Shown piece after piece: positions 1 to 10,646 of a DNA stretch of 64,000 nucleotides. This DNA is from Symsagittifera roscoffensis (taxonomy: Eukaryota; Xenacoelomorpha; Acoela; Convolutidae), in the NCBI RefSeq assembly GCF_963678635.1, contig NC_087066.1, positions 13,934,517 to 13,998,516 of the forward strand, read 5' to 3'. The notes under the pieces are model-generated. The model saw only the letters and a list, made by a program, of their open reading frames with translations, made no database searches and was not told where the DNA came from. Within the stretch, counting starts at the first letter, position 1. Each line of letters starts with the position of its first letter. Both the position numbers and the translations under genes were made by a program.

Positions 1-190
1 TCGGGTTTCTTAGGTTCTTTGCCTGTTTCTGCTTTTAAGTCTCCTGTCTCTCTTGCTATTCTTAATTTTTTTATTATCAAGTTTTCAGTGTGGGTAAGTC
101 CTACCCCCACTCCCCGGACAAAGTATCCATCGACGTCCCCGTCGATCGCATACCGGGTGTCAAGTCGAGATTGGAAGCCGGAATGGGTAG
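1..190 (-). pseudogene. E1 macro-domain-like segment, N-terminal part only
   Basis: Read on the minus strand this matches the start of the E2 segment at 23513-22818, including 'YAID/R..DVDGYFVRGVGVGL', and runs off the window. The core of the macro-like fold is not present here. The reading frame is open over the visible part. It is called by homology to E2 alone. Confidence 0.6.
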
Positions 191-800
191 TCACCCCTCC
201 TGGGCAGCCCAGGAAGGATCTTCTCGTTCAGTTTTCCTGTATTTCATGCTTTCACGATCTACATCTTGAATAGTGACACTCGTCTCCTTTGGGTCCGACG
301 TCATTTCGTTCAGCCATTCCAAGACACGCAGATTCGTCAACTCTTGTTCGTAGCATTGCTGTTGCTCGTCGTCGATTTCTACATCGGGTTTCGACCGGTC
401 ATCGACCCACTCATCGTCGTGATCATCGACTATGTCAATGTCCTGTGACACAGTTATTTCTTCTAGACCCACTACTTCTTATCTATCTTTTTTAGGTCTA
501 TCCTGTCCACTACAAAATCGTCGCCGTAAGGGTTATATTTCCTCTTGGATCTTGTCCTGTCATTTTGTCGAGTCTGTATCCATCTCTTCGGGATCCTGCC
601 AATCCTCCTCTGCGTAGGGTAGGGTTTCATCGTCCGCTTCGATCACCTCGTTTGGATCCAGGTCCAGCGTTGTATTCATTCCTTCCTCCACGACTTCGTT
701 TCCATCGTGCTTCTCCCTCGTGCCCTTCTCGTTGACCTCACAAGCAGGATCCATCATTAGATAATCCCCTTCTTCCCTGTCTACTTTAATGTTCTCGTAG
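191..800 (-). pseudogene. E1 acidic C-terminal tail of pol
   Basis: Minus-strand frames 757-560 and 472-191 encode an Asp/Glu-rich tail (for example 'DDETLPYAEEDWQDPEE' and 'DDHDDEWVDDRSKP') after the integrase. It is almost identical to 23802-24120 and 23791-23510 in E2. There is no recognisable enzyme motif; its acidity and lack of hydrophobic segments suggest a disordered linker or a docking tail. The frame is broken between the two pieces. The segment 'RVLEWLNEM' is the only predicted helical stretch. Confidence 0.6.
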
Positions 801-2104
801 TGGGCGGCTCGGCCAGTACTCAGTCTATAAAAGCGTCCCTCCTAGAGCACCTCCGTAATCATGAAGGCTCCCTCCACTTTTTTAGGAGCTTTTTTGTTCC
901 TTTCGGTGGTATAAGGTTCTGAAATACCCATACGTAGTCTCCCACCGAGTAAGCTTTTGCACCAGCTGCTTTCTTGTCAAATTTTTTTCTCTGCCTTGCC
1001 TGTGCTTGCTGAGTATTTCTTCTACACAAATCGTTCAACTCCTGTTGACGTCTGATCACATCTCTCACGTAGACCTGTGGAGACGTTTTCTTTCCCTCTT
1101 ACTCTGGGTAGAAAAAGGTTAAGGGTAAAGACTTCTCGTGTCCAGTTAGCATCATGTGTGGACTAACCCCAGTGGTGGAGTGTTGCGTGATATTATAGGC
1201 TCCCATCACCTGTGGAAGGTATCTGTCCCAATCGGTCATGTACCTGGAACAATATACTCTCAGTCGACACTAACGTCCTATTCTGCCTTTCCTTTAAGCT
1301 ATTTGTGTGTGGATGGTATGTCGTGGAGTGAGCCTGAGCAACCTGTGAGCGTCTCATAAGCTCTTTCGTAAGCTCTCCTACGAAAGCTGTTCCATTATCC
1401 GATTGAAACGTCATCGGACAACCATGTCTCTTTATCCACGTATTGATCAGGTGGTCGCATGTCTCTTCCGCCGAGGCAGTTATGCAGGGCACGACCTCTG
1501 CATACTTTGTGAAATGATCTATCATGAACAATACCTGATTATAACCACTGTCTGTCATGCATATCTTTTGGTGATCTATCTGCACCACATCGTTGAATTC
1601 AGACGACTCGATCGATTGTAAAGGAAATCGCAAATTCCTTGGATCCTTGACCCTCTGGCATGACAGACATGCTGTTACCCACTTCTCGCATGCCTTTTTC
1701 ATTCCAGGCCACCCAAAGCGCTTCAGGATCCTCTGATACACTTTGTCAACCCCCTGATGGCCCATCTGATCATGCGACCTGAACAAGAATTCTGTCTGAT
1801 AGAGTTGCGGCAAAACTATTGCGTTATACTTGTATAGGACTTTGTCCTCATTTTTCCTCTTGCAAGCCACAATCCCGTCCTTGTTCAAGAATAACCTTCC
1901 CTCGTTCTGCATGAAATACTGTCTCAAGATACGGTAACTGTCTTCCTCGAGGTCTCCTTTATCCGGAGAGCCATTCTCGATCCACCTTTTCAGGTTGCTT
2001 GTCATGCGGTCATTTCTCTGCGCCCTTAGAAGATCCGAGAGTCTGTATCTCGCCTTCAAGTACGTCTTCATGATACTCATCTGACTATTCAGCTCAATGG
2101 GCTG
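801..2104 (-). pseudogene. E1 integrase (HHCC, DD35E core, GPF/Y-like tail)
   Basis: The integrase would insert the cDNA copy into the host genome. In the frame starting at 2080 (295 residues), the zinc-binding site is H103, H108, C138, C141 ('SHDQMGHQG...CLSC'). The catalytic triad is D169 ('QIDHQK'), D228 ('FQSDNGT') and E264 ('KERQNR'), with 35 residues between the second Asp and the Glu. The E2 copy reads 'NGLVERQNR' here, the common Ty3/gypsy form, so E1's 'NSLKERQNR' is altered. The core breaks near 1193; the C-terminal domain resumes in another frame at 1068-859 ('YSVGDYVWVFQNL'). The GPF/Y-type module clear in E2 is damaged here. I see no chromodomain. Confidence 0.85.
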
Positions 2105-3253
2105 GTGTGTGTCTTCCTACAACTTAACGCACCAAATCTTCGCCAACGGCTGTTTTTCTTGCTTGAATGGCTGAAGATCAGTCCTGACTACCTCTTTTTG
2201 TGGCAACAGACTTATCGAATGTTTCGATACCGCTATTTTTTCCAAATCATCCGCTGCGTTGTCAAAGACCTTCTCACTTGGTATGAGGTAGCGATCACTA
2301 TCAGGGTCCTGGTAGATCTCCCTATCCAGATCCCTTGCACGAGTGACCACTAGTAGTGTGTGGATCGCTAGTTCCGACAGTTCTGATCCCGAGCTCGAGT
2401 TCCTGTCTGAGTAGGTGTCAATTCCTGAGTTTCGGGAGTCGTCATCTGTTGAGGAGGTTTTGATGGAGTGTGCACCCTCCTCCAGATCATGTCTGTGCCT
2501 TCTTCGCATCCATCTGAACTCCCCGGACAAAACTTTGTTCCCCAGGTCCTGTTTTTCATCAGGAACTTCTTCATCCATCTCAGACTCCCCGGACAAACTT
2601 CCTTGTCCCGGGTGTTGTTCTTGTACTCGCTGGCTCTACTCATTGTTCGTCTCCCCGGACAAACAATCTTGCACTAGGTTTCGTTCTACCTTTACCCCTC
2701 CTTTATCCTGGTCCACAAAGGTAACGGCATTGCTCCCCTGTTCTTTCCGTACGTACGAAGTACTGGTTAAAACCTCATGTGGTATTGAGGATACTAGTTG
2801 CTGAACTATTGTCCTACAATCCCTCTCGTTCTCTTCGTGTTGTCGTCTGGACGGCATGATCTTCACCTTCTCCCTAACTGTGAATGATGCCACTGCTGCT
2901 GTCCACTCAGGGTCATCTCTGGTCACTTCTCTTTCTAACAATCCACCCAGCATCCGCATCACTTGCGGTGTGACCTGCACCGTTTTATCCAATAATGAGA
3001 GGCTGTTTATGTTCATGTGAGAGAGTTCTTGCTGGACCAGGTTTGAGCGCAGCAACAGATCCAAGGGGACCGGGTCCTCCTTAGATAGGATCTTTATCTC
3101 AGCTGCTTTCTCGACAGATAACTCAGGATGCCCTGGAATTGGATGTCCAGACTTATCCAACCATCTCGTTAAGGGAAGCGCTTCATAATTTTTTTTGTAC
3201 AGAAACGAGAATCCTTCCTTTATTTCTGCCTGATTGGCTTGCTTCTGTTCCAA
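2105..3253 (-). pseudogene. E1 RNase H-integrase spacer with triple LSGE repeat
   Basis: Minus-strand frames 3253-2636 and 2596-2117 cover the stretch between RNase H and integrase. The first part is helical ('LLLRSNLVQQELSHMNIN', 'VTPQVMRMLGGLL'). The second holds three 'LSGE' tetrapeptides spaced 22 residues (66 bp) apart, encoded by DNA at about 2519, 2585 and 2651 that shares TTTGTCCGGGGAG. Ty3/gypsy elements usually have a short tether here; this one is several hundred residues long. The function is unknown. A stop separates the two frames. Confidence 0.55.
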
Positions 3254-3920
3254 TTTTTCATAGAACTCGGTCTTCCAGTGTTGGTGTCGCTATGACCACG
3301 TCGTCCACGTAACACATCACAAGGTTCCCGTACTTCTTTGTCACTCTGGTCAAAGCCTGAGCCATCAGTCTTTGAAAAGTGGCCGTTGCGTTGCACAAGC
3401 CAAAGGGCATCCTCTTCCACTGGTACAACCATAATTCGCACGCGAATCCGGTTTTCTATCTGTCCTTCTTCCGCAGAGGGACCTGCCAGAAGGCAGAACC
3501 CAAGTCCAATGTGGTGAAGAACTTGGCATCACCAAGCTTAGAGAGGCTCTCGTCTATTCGCGGTATCGGGTACGCATCTTTTATCGTTACCGCGTTCAAG
3601 TTACAAAAGTCGCAACAAAACCTAAGCTGCCCCCTTTCTTTTTCGCCATTACTACCCCGCAAGCCCATGGCGATTTTGAGGGTTCTATCATGTCGTATTC
3701 GAGCAACATTTCTATTTCCGCTCGGCACGCATCCGATTTATGTGGCGTCATTCGTCTTCCGCCTTCCCTATGGGGAACGGTACCTTCCTCGAGGTTCGAT
3801 TTCGTGTTCGACGAAATTACAGCAACCGATATCCGCCTTATGTCTTGAAAATACATCCGCGTTCCGATTTAAAACCTCCCTTAGTAGCTCGAAATCTCCC
3901 TCGCCTATTTTCCCTTTTCA
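3254..3920 (-). pseudogene. E1 reverse transcriptase, truncated and frameshifted
   Basis: Fingers and palm motifs are visible: 'HKSDACRAEIEMLLEYDMI', 'AYPIPRIDESLSKLGDAKF', 'FTTLDLGSAFWQVPL' (first catalytic Asp), 'MPFGLCNATATFQRLM' and 'MCYVDDVV' (catalytic YVDD, about 3300). A one-base deletion relative to E4 near 3635, shared with E2, shifts the frame between the 'AKKKG' and 'CCDF' motifs. Just after 'IATPTLED' (about 3282) the sequence jumps into the spacer, so the thumb, connection and the whole RNase H (about 770 bp compared with E2) are missing. Confidence 0.85.
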
Positions 3921-4367
3921 GTGTTCTATCTCTGGCAAAACCGATTTGTCAGACTCTAGTTCATATGACGAGGGGCGTTCCGGAAAATTCGAGCAGCTCG
4001 ATAAGCCGTCATCCGTTTCGGATTTCACTGAAAACAAATTATGAATAGATTTTAATTCATTAATCCTCTTTAAATTTTTATCTTTATTCGCATGATAAGG
4101 ACAGTCTTTCACACTATGTTTCTTCAAAATTTGAGTCTCCTCATTGTCGGTCCTCATCGGCAAAGCGTAACCAAGCTTCTTTCCACGCTGGATTGAAACC
4201 GTGGTGTCCAAAGTGTTCAATAACACACTGACACACAGTCCGTTTCGCGTTACCGAGAAGCTGCGGCCTAAAATCAATGAGCTTTGACTATTTGGGTTCG
4301 GAACCAAACAAACCTGTTTACTATCACTCAACGAATTTAAATTTCTCATTCTAAAAATTGCTACCAC
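3921..4367 (-). pseudogene. E1 PR-RT linker domain
   Basis: A 149-residue frame links protease and RT. It holds 'VCLVPNPNSQSSLILGRSF' and 'GLCVSVLLNTLDTTVSIQR', matching E4 residues around 1140-1190, followed by a basic then Ser-rich segment ('SETDDGLSSCSNFPERPS'). It is a beta-rich stretch of the kind that often joins protease to RT in Ty3/gypsy polyproteins. There is no catalytic motif. It is the same module that is deleted in E2 and partly displaced in E3. Confidence 0.65.
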
Positions 4368-4864
4368 AGCCTGCCCTGGCTGTAGTTTTTTTTTCTGTCT
4401 AAAAAAATTGGTACTTTGTTTTCGTCTGTTTTTATCATATTAATTGGTTTCTTAACATACTTCCGGTCCGGGTTTCTAATCCGTATCATACCGTTGTTTA
4501 GGTCAATCATCACGTCAAAATTCCTGACGAAATCTCTGCCCAAGATGAATTGGTCGGCGTCGTCCAAATTCTCTACCACCAGGAAGCTCATCCAAAGATC
4601 CCGTCCTCCCATGTGGAGAACTGTTATTGGTGTTCTTCCGGCTACGTAAATCGCTCCTCGATTGGCGGCGGCCAGTCGGAGATTCGTTGGAATTAGATCT
4701 TCCCTCGTGAAGCCCATTCTTTCCCAAAATTTTATCGGCATCACGCTCACTACCGCTCCTGTGTCCAGAAGCCCTGTGACTCCGATTTTCTTTCCGTTGG
4801 TGTCGAGCAGATGTGCGGTCACATCTGCTTCATACCCAATGTGTACTGCATCTTGTTCCATCAT
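4361..4864 (-). pseudogene. E1 retropepsin-like aspartic protease
   Basis: This domain would cleave the Gag-Pol polyprotein. The 167-residue frame has the active-site loop 'GLLDTGAVVSVMPIKFW' and the flap-to-C-terminal motif 'QFILGRDFVRNFDVMIDL'. The length suits one retropepsin monomer, which must dimerise. This domain is nearly identical to that of E3 (48852-49292) although other parts of E1 and E3 differ much more. Its upstream side is joined directly to gag because a deletion removed about 800 bp that is present in E4. Confidence 0.85.
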
Positions 4865-4875
4865 GGCGTCATGGC

Positions 4876-5720
4876 CTATCCTGCGGACTTTGAGTTCCTT
4901 CTAAAGAAACACCTCGGGCCGAGTTTGGCAATTACTCCTCTCATGAAATCCTCATGGTCATTTTCTGACGCATCTTCTTCCTCGAGGCTAACGCCTATTG
5001 CTTTCATGCCTTGTTTGTAAGTTGGGCATGCTGACACATGATGGTCCGTTGAACTGCAATTGGCACAAGAGCGTCTCTTGTCCATATCGTCGCTCGGTTT
5101 ATAACAGTTGTTCCCTTGGTTTGCTGGTCCGTTGTTAAAATTGCCATAATTGTTCTTATAATATCCAGATCTCGAAGGAGGTTTCAACAAAAGATATTCT
5201 TTTGACTTGAGTCTCAACTCCTCTGGTGTTGGCGCATTGGTTGATTGTGGTGTGTAATGCGTTGCTAGCATTGTTCGAAATTCATCATTCTTCACACCAT
5301 CGATGAATTTCGAGGCTACTGCCAGGTTCATCCTTCTGTTTGACTCATCCGGTTGGCTGCGTCTTCTAAGCATCTCCAAATCGTCTAGAAATTTGTCTAT
5401 CGTCTCATCTACTCGTTGCCTCCGTTTCTCGAAGCGCATCATTGCCTGGTGCCCCTGCACATTTGATCCGAAACGATTTAACAAGATTTCGAAGATTTTC
5501 TCAGCTGTATCTCGCTGATATTGCTTCTTTGCCATGACACAGTTCAGGGCTGTCCCCTCCAAGTTACTGGTAAGCGCACTGCATTCTTGTCTTTCCGATA
5601 AATCCTCTTCCTTGAAATGCAGTTTCATTACCTCTATCCAGGTATCAATACAGCCATCAGATTTGTCTTTGTAGCATCTTGGTTTCTTAAAGACTCTTCT
5701 GGACTTTTCACTGCGTTAAT
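4876..5720 (-). pseudogene. E1 gag capsid-like domain and first zinc knuckle
   Basis: The frame from 5628 (250 residues) matches the retrotransposon-gag capsid fold region: 'EGTALNCVMAKKQYQRDTA', 'EKIFEILLNRFGSNVQGHQ', 'DETIDKFLDDLEMLRRR', 'NLAVASKFIDGVKNDEF'. A CCHC knuckle follows ('CANCSSTDHHVSAC'). The second knuckle seen in E4 survives only as 'CFFRRN' before a deletion fuses gag to the protease. It would form the particle shell and bind RNA. Confidence 0.8.
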
Positions 5721-6749
5721 TGGTTCTGGATAACCTCGTCAGGAATGTCTCCAAAGACCTGTTCAGAGGTTCGAAGGCTGTGGCCATCGCCGTAGCATCT
5801 CTCGAGTGCCCCGCTTGAGTATCATCGCCCTTGTTAAGGGCTCTGTATTCGGTGCATCCCTACAATCCGAATCGCCGTGCCTGTTTCCCCCTTGGCCCAC
5901 ATGACTCCTCCCTGGAATCGCATGTCTCCTGTTATCGGAATCACCTCTCCCAGTCGCATGTGTGCCTTGCGTCGGTCGTTCGTTAGAGGTCTGTCTGTTC
6001 CCAGTTGAACTTGCTCTACTGTTTGGGCCCCATGTTCTATTATCCCTTGTGGCATAGCCTGATGAACTGCCCCTACCTCTAGCGGATCCATATGTCCTCC
6101 TCCTTTGATCGTCATTGAAGTTCACCTTCGGCTCCCTGCTGGGACCTCCCGAGTTCGGTTCCCCTTCTTTTGGTCCACTTTTGCTTCCTAGTAGCCCGTC
6201 CAACCTATCCATGATAGCCTGAGTTCGCCTCTCCATCATCGCATCTATCTTTGTGTCAAGAGTCCCAAGAGACTGCTCTTGCTGAATTCTTAACTTCTCC
6301 ATGTCGTCTCTTAAGCGTAACTCTCTCTGTTCCGCTTCTCTTGTCATTCGCGACAAGTTTTTCGCTATGTGCTCGTCCGTTCTTTCCTTCAAGCGTTTTT
6401 CGCTCCTACCAACTTATTGTCTATTGCGGTTTATTTCTTCCACTAGACTTTCTCTTTCAATGTGAACTGCTCTTTCTAGTTCACTCATTCTTAAGGACAT
6501 CTGTTCGTTCTGTTCTCCTATACTGCCCACTATGTTGTTCAAGGCTTCTTCTAATGCTGCCCCGTTATCCACTAGTGGCGTCACTAGTGGCGGTGTCACC
6601 CTGTCGGTCCCAGGTAGCTTCGTGCTGGTCGAGATTCGGGCTTTGATTCTCAGCCTCGACGTCTTTTCATTATCCACTTCAGGATCCGCCAATGCGTTGC
6701 CTAGCCCTTTGTTTCTACTCTCCCCAGTTCGAGTCTCTGAATTTGTCAT
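5721..6749 (-). pseudogene. E1 gag middle: coiled coil and RG-rich region
   Basis: Frames 6749-6414 and 6392-5763 encode a charged coiled coil ('ERESLVEEINRN', 'LSRMTREAEQRELRLRDDM', 'LDTKIDAMMERRTQAIMD') and then an Arg/Gly/Ser-rich segment ('YGSARGRGSSSGYA'), likely disordered and RNA-binding. E4 keeps the coiled coil but has a different, non-RG segment in front of capsid. A frame break lies between the two pieces. Confidence 0.65.
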
Positions 6750-7475
6750 AGTCGCAAAGCCTCTCGACTGGCCTCTTTGCGTCTTTGCTTATCGTTCTCA
6801 CCACACCAAATTTGTCCATGGTTCCAGTCTCTCTTTCGACGTATGCCTCATTCTCCTGGGTCGAACTATTGAGGCTGACTTGAGATCCAAAGTCCACTTG
6901 CTCGTCTTCGTCCTCTTCTTCGTCCTCTTCTTCCTCCTGGGATTCACCTTCATTTCCTGTGCCCACTCCCATGGTGAATGGAAAGATGTTCCGAAGGTGT
7001 TCTTCTTTCTTTCTGAGAACGATGAGGACGTTGTTTGTTTCTCAGTCCCGCCTGCCATCATGGTGTTGTCTGTTGGAGATCTTCTAGTTGCCACTGTCTC
7101 AATAGAGATGTCGGACAATTCCGACATCTCCTCTCGGTCCAATGTCCCGGTGGAAGTGGCAAAATCATGGCCTTGTTCTACCGGAGTAGATTCACTCGCC
7201 AGCCTTCTGTCTCTCCCCTCCGGTCCATGTATTTCCTGGTTCTCATTCATGGCCTGGTCCGAATGGACCTCCACTTCTAACATAGCTTTTCGCTCTTCTG
7301 AGGACTTCTGACTCCTGGTTCCAACCATTCTGCCTGAAACCGTCTCCCCTTTGCCGGTCCGGGTTCGTGTGATCCGTTCCACAAAAGGGTCGGTCATTGC
7401 TTTTCTTTGCTTTTTAGGTATGAATTTCCTAGAGCTATTACCTCGTTTAGGTATCCTTGACTTGTCTAGACTCAT
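6750..7475 (-). pseudogene. E1 gag N-terminal region
   Basis: I place the start at the ATG at 7475 ('MSLDKSRIPKRGNSSRK'), because E3 begins alike at 52194 and E4's gag also begins near 'SRVP'. The region is Ser/Thr/Glu-rich and low in hydrophobics ('MVGTRSQKSSEERKAMLEV', 'LDREEMSELSDI'). E4 has the corresponding 'MVSTRSTAENRAKEG'. It is followed by a lysine-rich and acidic linker, then the coiled coil. Nothing suggests a signal peptide or membrane span. Confidence 0.65.
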
Positions 7476-8144
7476 TCTCAATTTATCACTTCTTAATGCC
7501 TATACACTCAATTCGACTGTTAGTGACCGTCTAGTTTGACTATCGATAATATAACAAAAACAAAATAAATTCAAAAAATTTCTATTCAATAGTGACCACA
7601 AATCCTTCTATGATATCACGGCACAGCGTATTCACAACTTATTCACAACAATCGATTATAGTCGTAAGATTTGAGAACTAGCACAGTATGATGATATCAG
7701 TCAATTTAAGAGATAGTGTATTCAGTACCCAATTAAGCACAAATTGTTGATTTAAAACCAGATATAACAAAATAAGAATAATTTTATGAAAAAGGTATGT
7801 ATATTGTACTTTTAGTCAGTCGCAGTACAATAGTCGAACTTGTTTTATAAAGAAAGAGCTTTCCCTGCTTGGTGCTGCACCAAACAGACAAAACTTTGAA
7901 GGCAGTAACTCTCTGAAGTGGGCGTCTATTGCACTCACCGAGTACTGTGTTACCTATTTGCCTTCGGACTGCCCGAGCTAGACCTACTAAAATCCTCAGG
8001 GCAGTCACTTTTCTCAAAAACGTTTTAGATTTCAATCCACACCAATGAGTTACACACTCTTTTTTAATTTAGACTTAGTGTCGCGAATATCCGAGTTTGG
8101 ACCTGTTTTGTTTTGGTCTGGTCTTTTTCTTAAAAGGCAAGTTA

Positions 8145-8160
8145 CCAGTGCAGTCACTGG
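8145..8160. repeat. Inverted repeat, site 1 (E1)
   Basis: CCAGTG-CAGT-CACTGG, a perfect 6-bp inverted repeat. Equivalent sites are at 30818-30833 (E2) and 52880-52894 (E3, shorter loop). A related site 2 lies at 9712-9726. It may mark an LTR or leader boundary or form a hairpin; this is inference. Confidence 0.5.
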
Positions 8161-8228
8161 TTCCTAGCCTGTCTGTTAATAACTTAACACCCCTCCCTAT
8201 TATCTTTTCTTCTACTTACCTAAGTCCT

Positions 8229-8515
8229 CTAATAAAATAATACCCCTCCCGGTTGACAAAAAACAGTACCCCTCCGGATTGGCAAAAATAGGACCCTTCC
8301 GGATTGGCAAAATTGAGACCCCTCCGGATTGGGACCCCTCTGAGTTAGCAAGTACAAGACCACTCCGGATTGTGACCCCTCTGATTTTGTGAAAACAAGA
8401 CCCCTCCGGATTGGGAGCCCTCCGAATTTGAAAAAAAATTTGGACCCCTCCGGATTGGGAGCCCTCTGGTTTTGTAAAATTAGCTTTTCTGAGACTTCCT
8501 TGATTTTCAACCTAT
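8229..8515. repeat. CCTCCGGATTGG-type short repeat array (E1)
   Basis: About ten imperfect units built on 'ACCCCTCCGGATTGG' separated by short A/T-rich spacers. Isolated single units of the same motif are scattered through the rest of the leader (for example 9161, 10525, 11445). The minus-strand open frame across it is a by-product of the repeat. Confidence 0.8.
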
Positions 8516-9711
8516 ACCCCTCCGGATACGTTCTCCGATGCTATTATGCTTTTTGTATCAACTAGGAAGGGTATGTGGTCCTTCCCTAGACCCTTCCGGA
8601 TTGAAGTTAAGCCTTTTATTTGACAATTCACGCTAACGGTGAAGGGTCTTATCGCTAGCCTAATTCCGGCTCTTTCAAGGTTTTCTGGTGCCTTAATCCT
8701 TCCCTATTCTTCTAAAACAGCGTAAAATTGCCTTATTCAACCGTTTATACCCTTTGGAAGGGGTGTAAGGGCTTTCCAAATTTTTTTTTTATAAAACGTG
8801 AGGGGTCTACCCTCCCGAATTGGTGAATTTGTTAAAAACAATCTCAAAAAATTTTCACGCTAATTTTTTCGAATAATTCTTGTTCCTACTAGTAAGCTCA
8901 GCTGATTTCTGATCTATTGGTATCAAGATCAACTGGATCTGTCCAGTAGTTCCAACGTTATTAACCAAAACGTCTTTCTTCTTAGCTCAAAAACTTTCTC
9001 TCTTATAGGTTCCGCCTAACTTTTTTCGCAATTCCGTTCTTTTCGACCTAAAAACTATTGATCCGAGCTCAGAAGGCCTATACTCTTCTAGTTCAATGCA
9101 AAAGACCCGATCTAAGACGCTTTAATTGAAAAAATTTGCAAAAAAACTATGCTACCTGGACCCCTCCGGATTGATGAATCCACCAAATCAAACACGTTAA
9201 GTTCGATTTCTCTGCAACCCGGAAGGCTTTCGGGAAGCGGGTTTTAGAATCTTTAGATTCACTAGTGGACGTTGTCTGAACAACTATTTTTACTGTCCTA
9301 ACTCAAAAATTTCCAAAAATTTTCTGAATTTATAGTGTTCCGTTTTCTCAAAAATCACGAAAATTCGGTTTTTGGTACCAAAATAGTTCCAACAACTTCC
9401 GAACTAAACTTAACCGGTTCTACCTACTATAGTAGTGCAATTACGATGTAACGCACTAATTTAGCGCTTTTTTCCGTTTCAAAAATATCGATATGTCAAA
9501 AATCGCGATTTGTGGGGGAATCAAAATATCGCTATTTTGACCCTAAAAACCGGTCCGTTTCCTTTGTTTTTTTTTTACTGAAAAACGATATAGGAGTAAT
9601 AATATGGGCTATATAAGTAATAATATTAGTAATACTATACCCCTCCGGGTTTGTTCAATATCCGAATTAAGGTGCTTAACTCAGATATTCGCAGTTCGGT
9701 GAAGGGTCACT

Positions 9712-9726
9712 ACAGTGCAGCACTGT
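9712..9726. repeat. Inverted repeat, site 2 (E1)
   Basis: ACAGTG-CAG-CACTGT. The core is that of site 1, but the outermost pair is A:T instead of C:G. The E3 equivalent is at 55302-55317. In element sense a conserved 'TGTGGGG' string lies just upstream. Confidence 0.5.
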
Positions 9727-10244
9727 CGAGCCCCCCACAGATTACTATTTAATTTTTGTACCAAAAGGGATACAAAACTTGTTGACGATACCCAACAGTC
9801 GATTGTTGTTGCCGGTGAGCCCCTTCTTGTTGCTCCTTGTACTGCTTGCCGGATCAGTCTTCTCCCAAGACCCCTACGTATTGAGCGCAAATCAGCATAC
9901 CCTTCCGGATTGAGCGCAAATTAGCATTAACGTGCTTAAATACTCAAACAACCCTACAGTACAAGCCTCACAAACGGGCTACAAAATTGATCGTAAGGAT
10001 CCTGACTGATATAAATGCCTGTAACAGCAATATATCTATCAACAACAAACGGGAGGGTCGGATCACATCTTGTCTGGTGGGATGATTTCTACTGATTTTT
10101 TACTTTTTTACTGTTTTTGGTTTTTTCGGTTATTTTTTATGTTTTTTGTTTTTCTTGGGTACTATACTAATTTTTGTTTGGTTTTATATTAATCTTTAAA
10201 CGTTTTTGGTCACGGACCATTCAGGAGATGACGGGACCGCGAAT

Positions 10245-10262
10245 CCCCCCACCCTTCCTGGT
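10245..10262 (-). promoter_or_regulatory. G-run polypurine tract (E1)
   Basis: In element sense 'AGGAAGGGTGGGGGGAT', conserved at about 32286-32306 (E2) and more weakly at 55820 (E3). E4 has G-runs at about 56990. It resembles a polypurine tract that primes plus-strand DNA synthesis, but no TG LTR start follows it, so the role is uncertain. Confidence 0.3.
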
Positions 10263-10303
10263 TCGTGAATTTTCGGTCTTAACTAGGTTAAAAAGCTATT
10301 CAC

Positions 10304-10337
10304 GGTAATCCGGAAGGCTTCCGCGTTCCGAATTACC
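10304..10337. other. Conserved hairpin with GGTAAT/ATTACC stem (E1)
   Basis: GGTAAT, one mismatch, CGGAA, a 10-nt loop, TTCCG, mismatch, ATTACC. The same stem is at 32351-32384. The corresponding place in E4 (about 56879-56920) reads GGTAC...GTACC, a different sequence that still pairs. It is followed at about 10379-10405 by a second hairpin (GAGCA...TGCTC). Confidence 0.45.
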
Positions 10338-10598
10338 CTTCCGACCGGAGGCTAGGGCCTATTAAGGGCGTTATTATGAGCATTCGCTCGGCGCGGAGTG
10401 CTCGTTAACGGTTCTGCCGGTCATGATGTTAAAAAGAATAACACCCAGGAGCGCCCTAAACATCTATGTAACATAACCGGGAAGCTAAAAGTTTATATAA
10501 AACAGTTTCGGTTCAAATCCCGAGACCCCTCCGGATTCCTGAATCCGGGCAAATAACAACCTTATCTTCCTTCCGGAATGCTGCTTTTCCACCCTTCG

Positions 10599-10646
10599 CC
10601 GTTGTTGTGAACGGCCTTGCAACGATTGTAGCGACACAATCGTTGC
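10599..10646. other. Double hairpin, copy 1 (E1 leader)
   Basis: Hairpin 1: CCGTT-loop-AACGG (10599-10614). Hairpin 2: GCAACGATTGT-AGCGAC-ACAATCGTTGC (10619-10646), a perfect 11-bp stem. The counterpart at 11515-11562 keeps both stems with paired changes. This could be an RNA element in the genomic transcript or a DNA cruciform. Confidence 0.55.

Noticed and set aside
6532-7311. Plus-strand open frame of 259 codons
   Set aside because: Shadow of the minus-strand gag coding region; its hydrophobic look comes from antisense reading of acidic and lysine-rich codons.
8030-8048. Possible primer-binding site TGGTGTGGATTGAAATC (element sense) after ...AACTCA
   Set aside because: Conserved in E1 and E2 but not in E3 or E4, and I could not match it with confidence to a tRNA 3' end.
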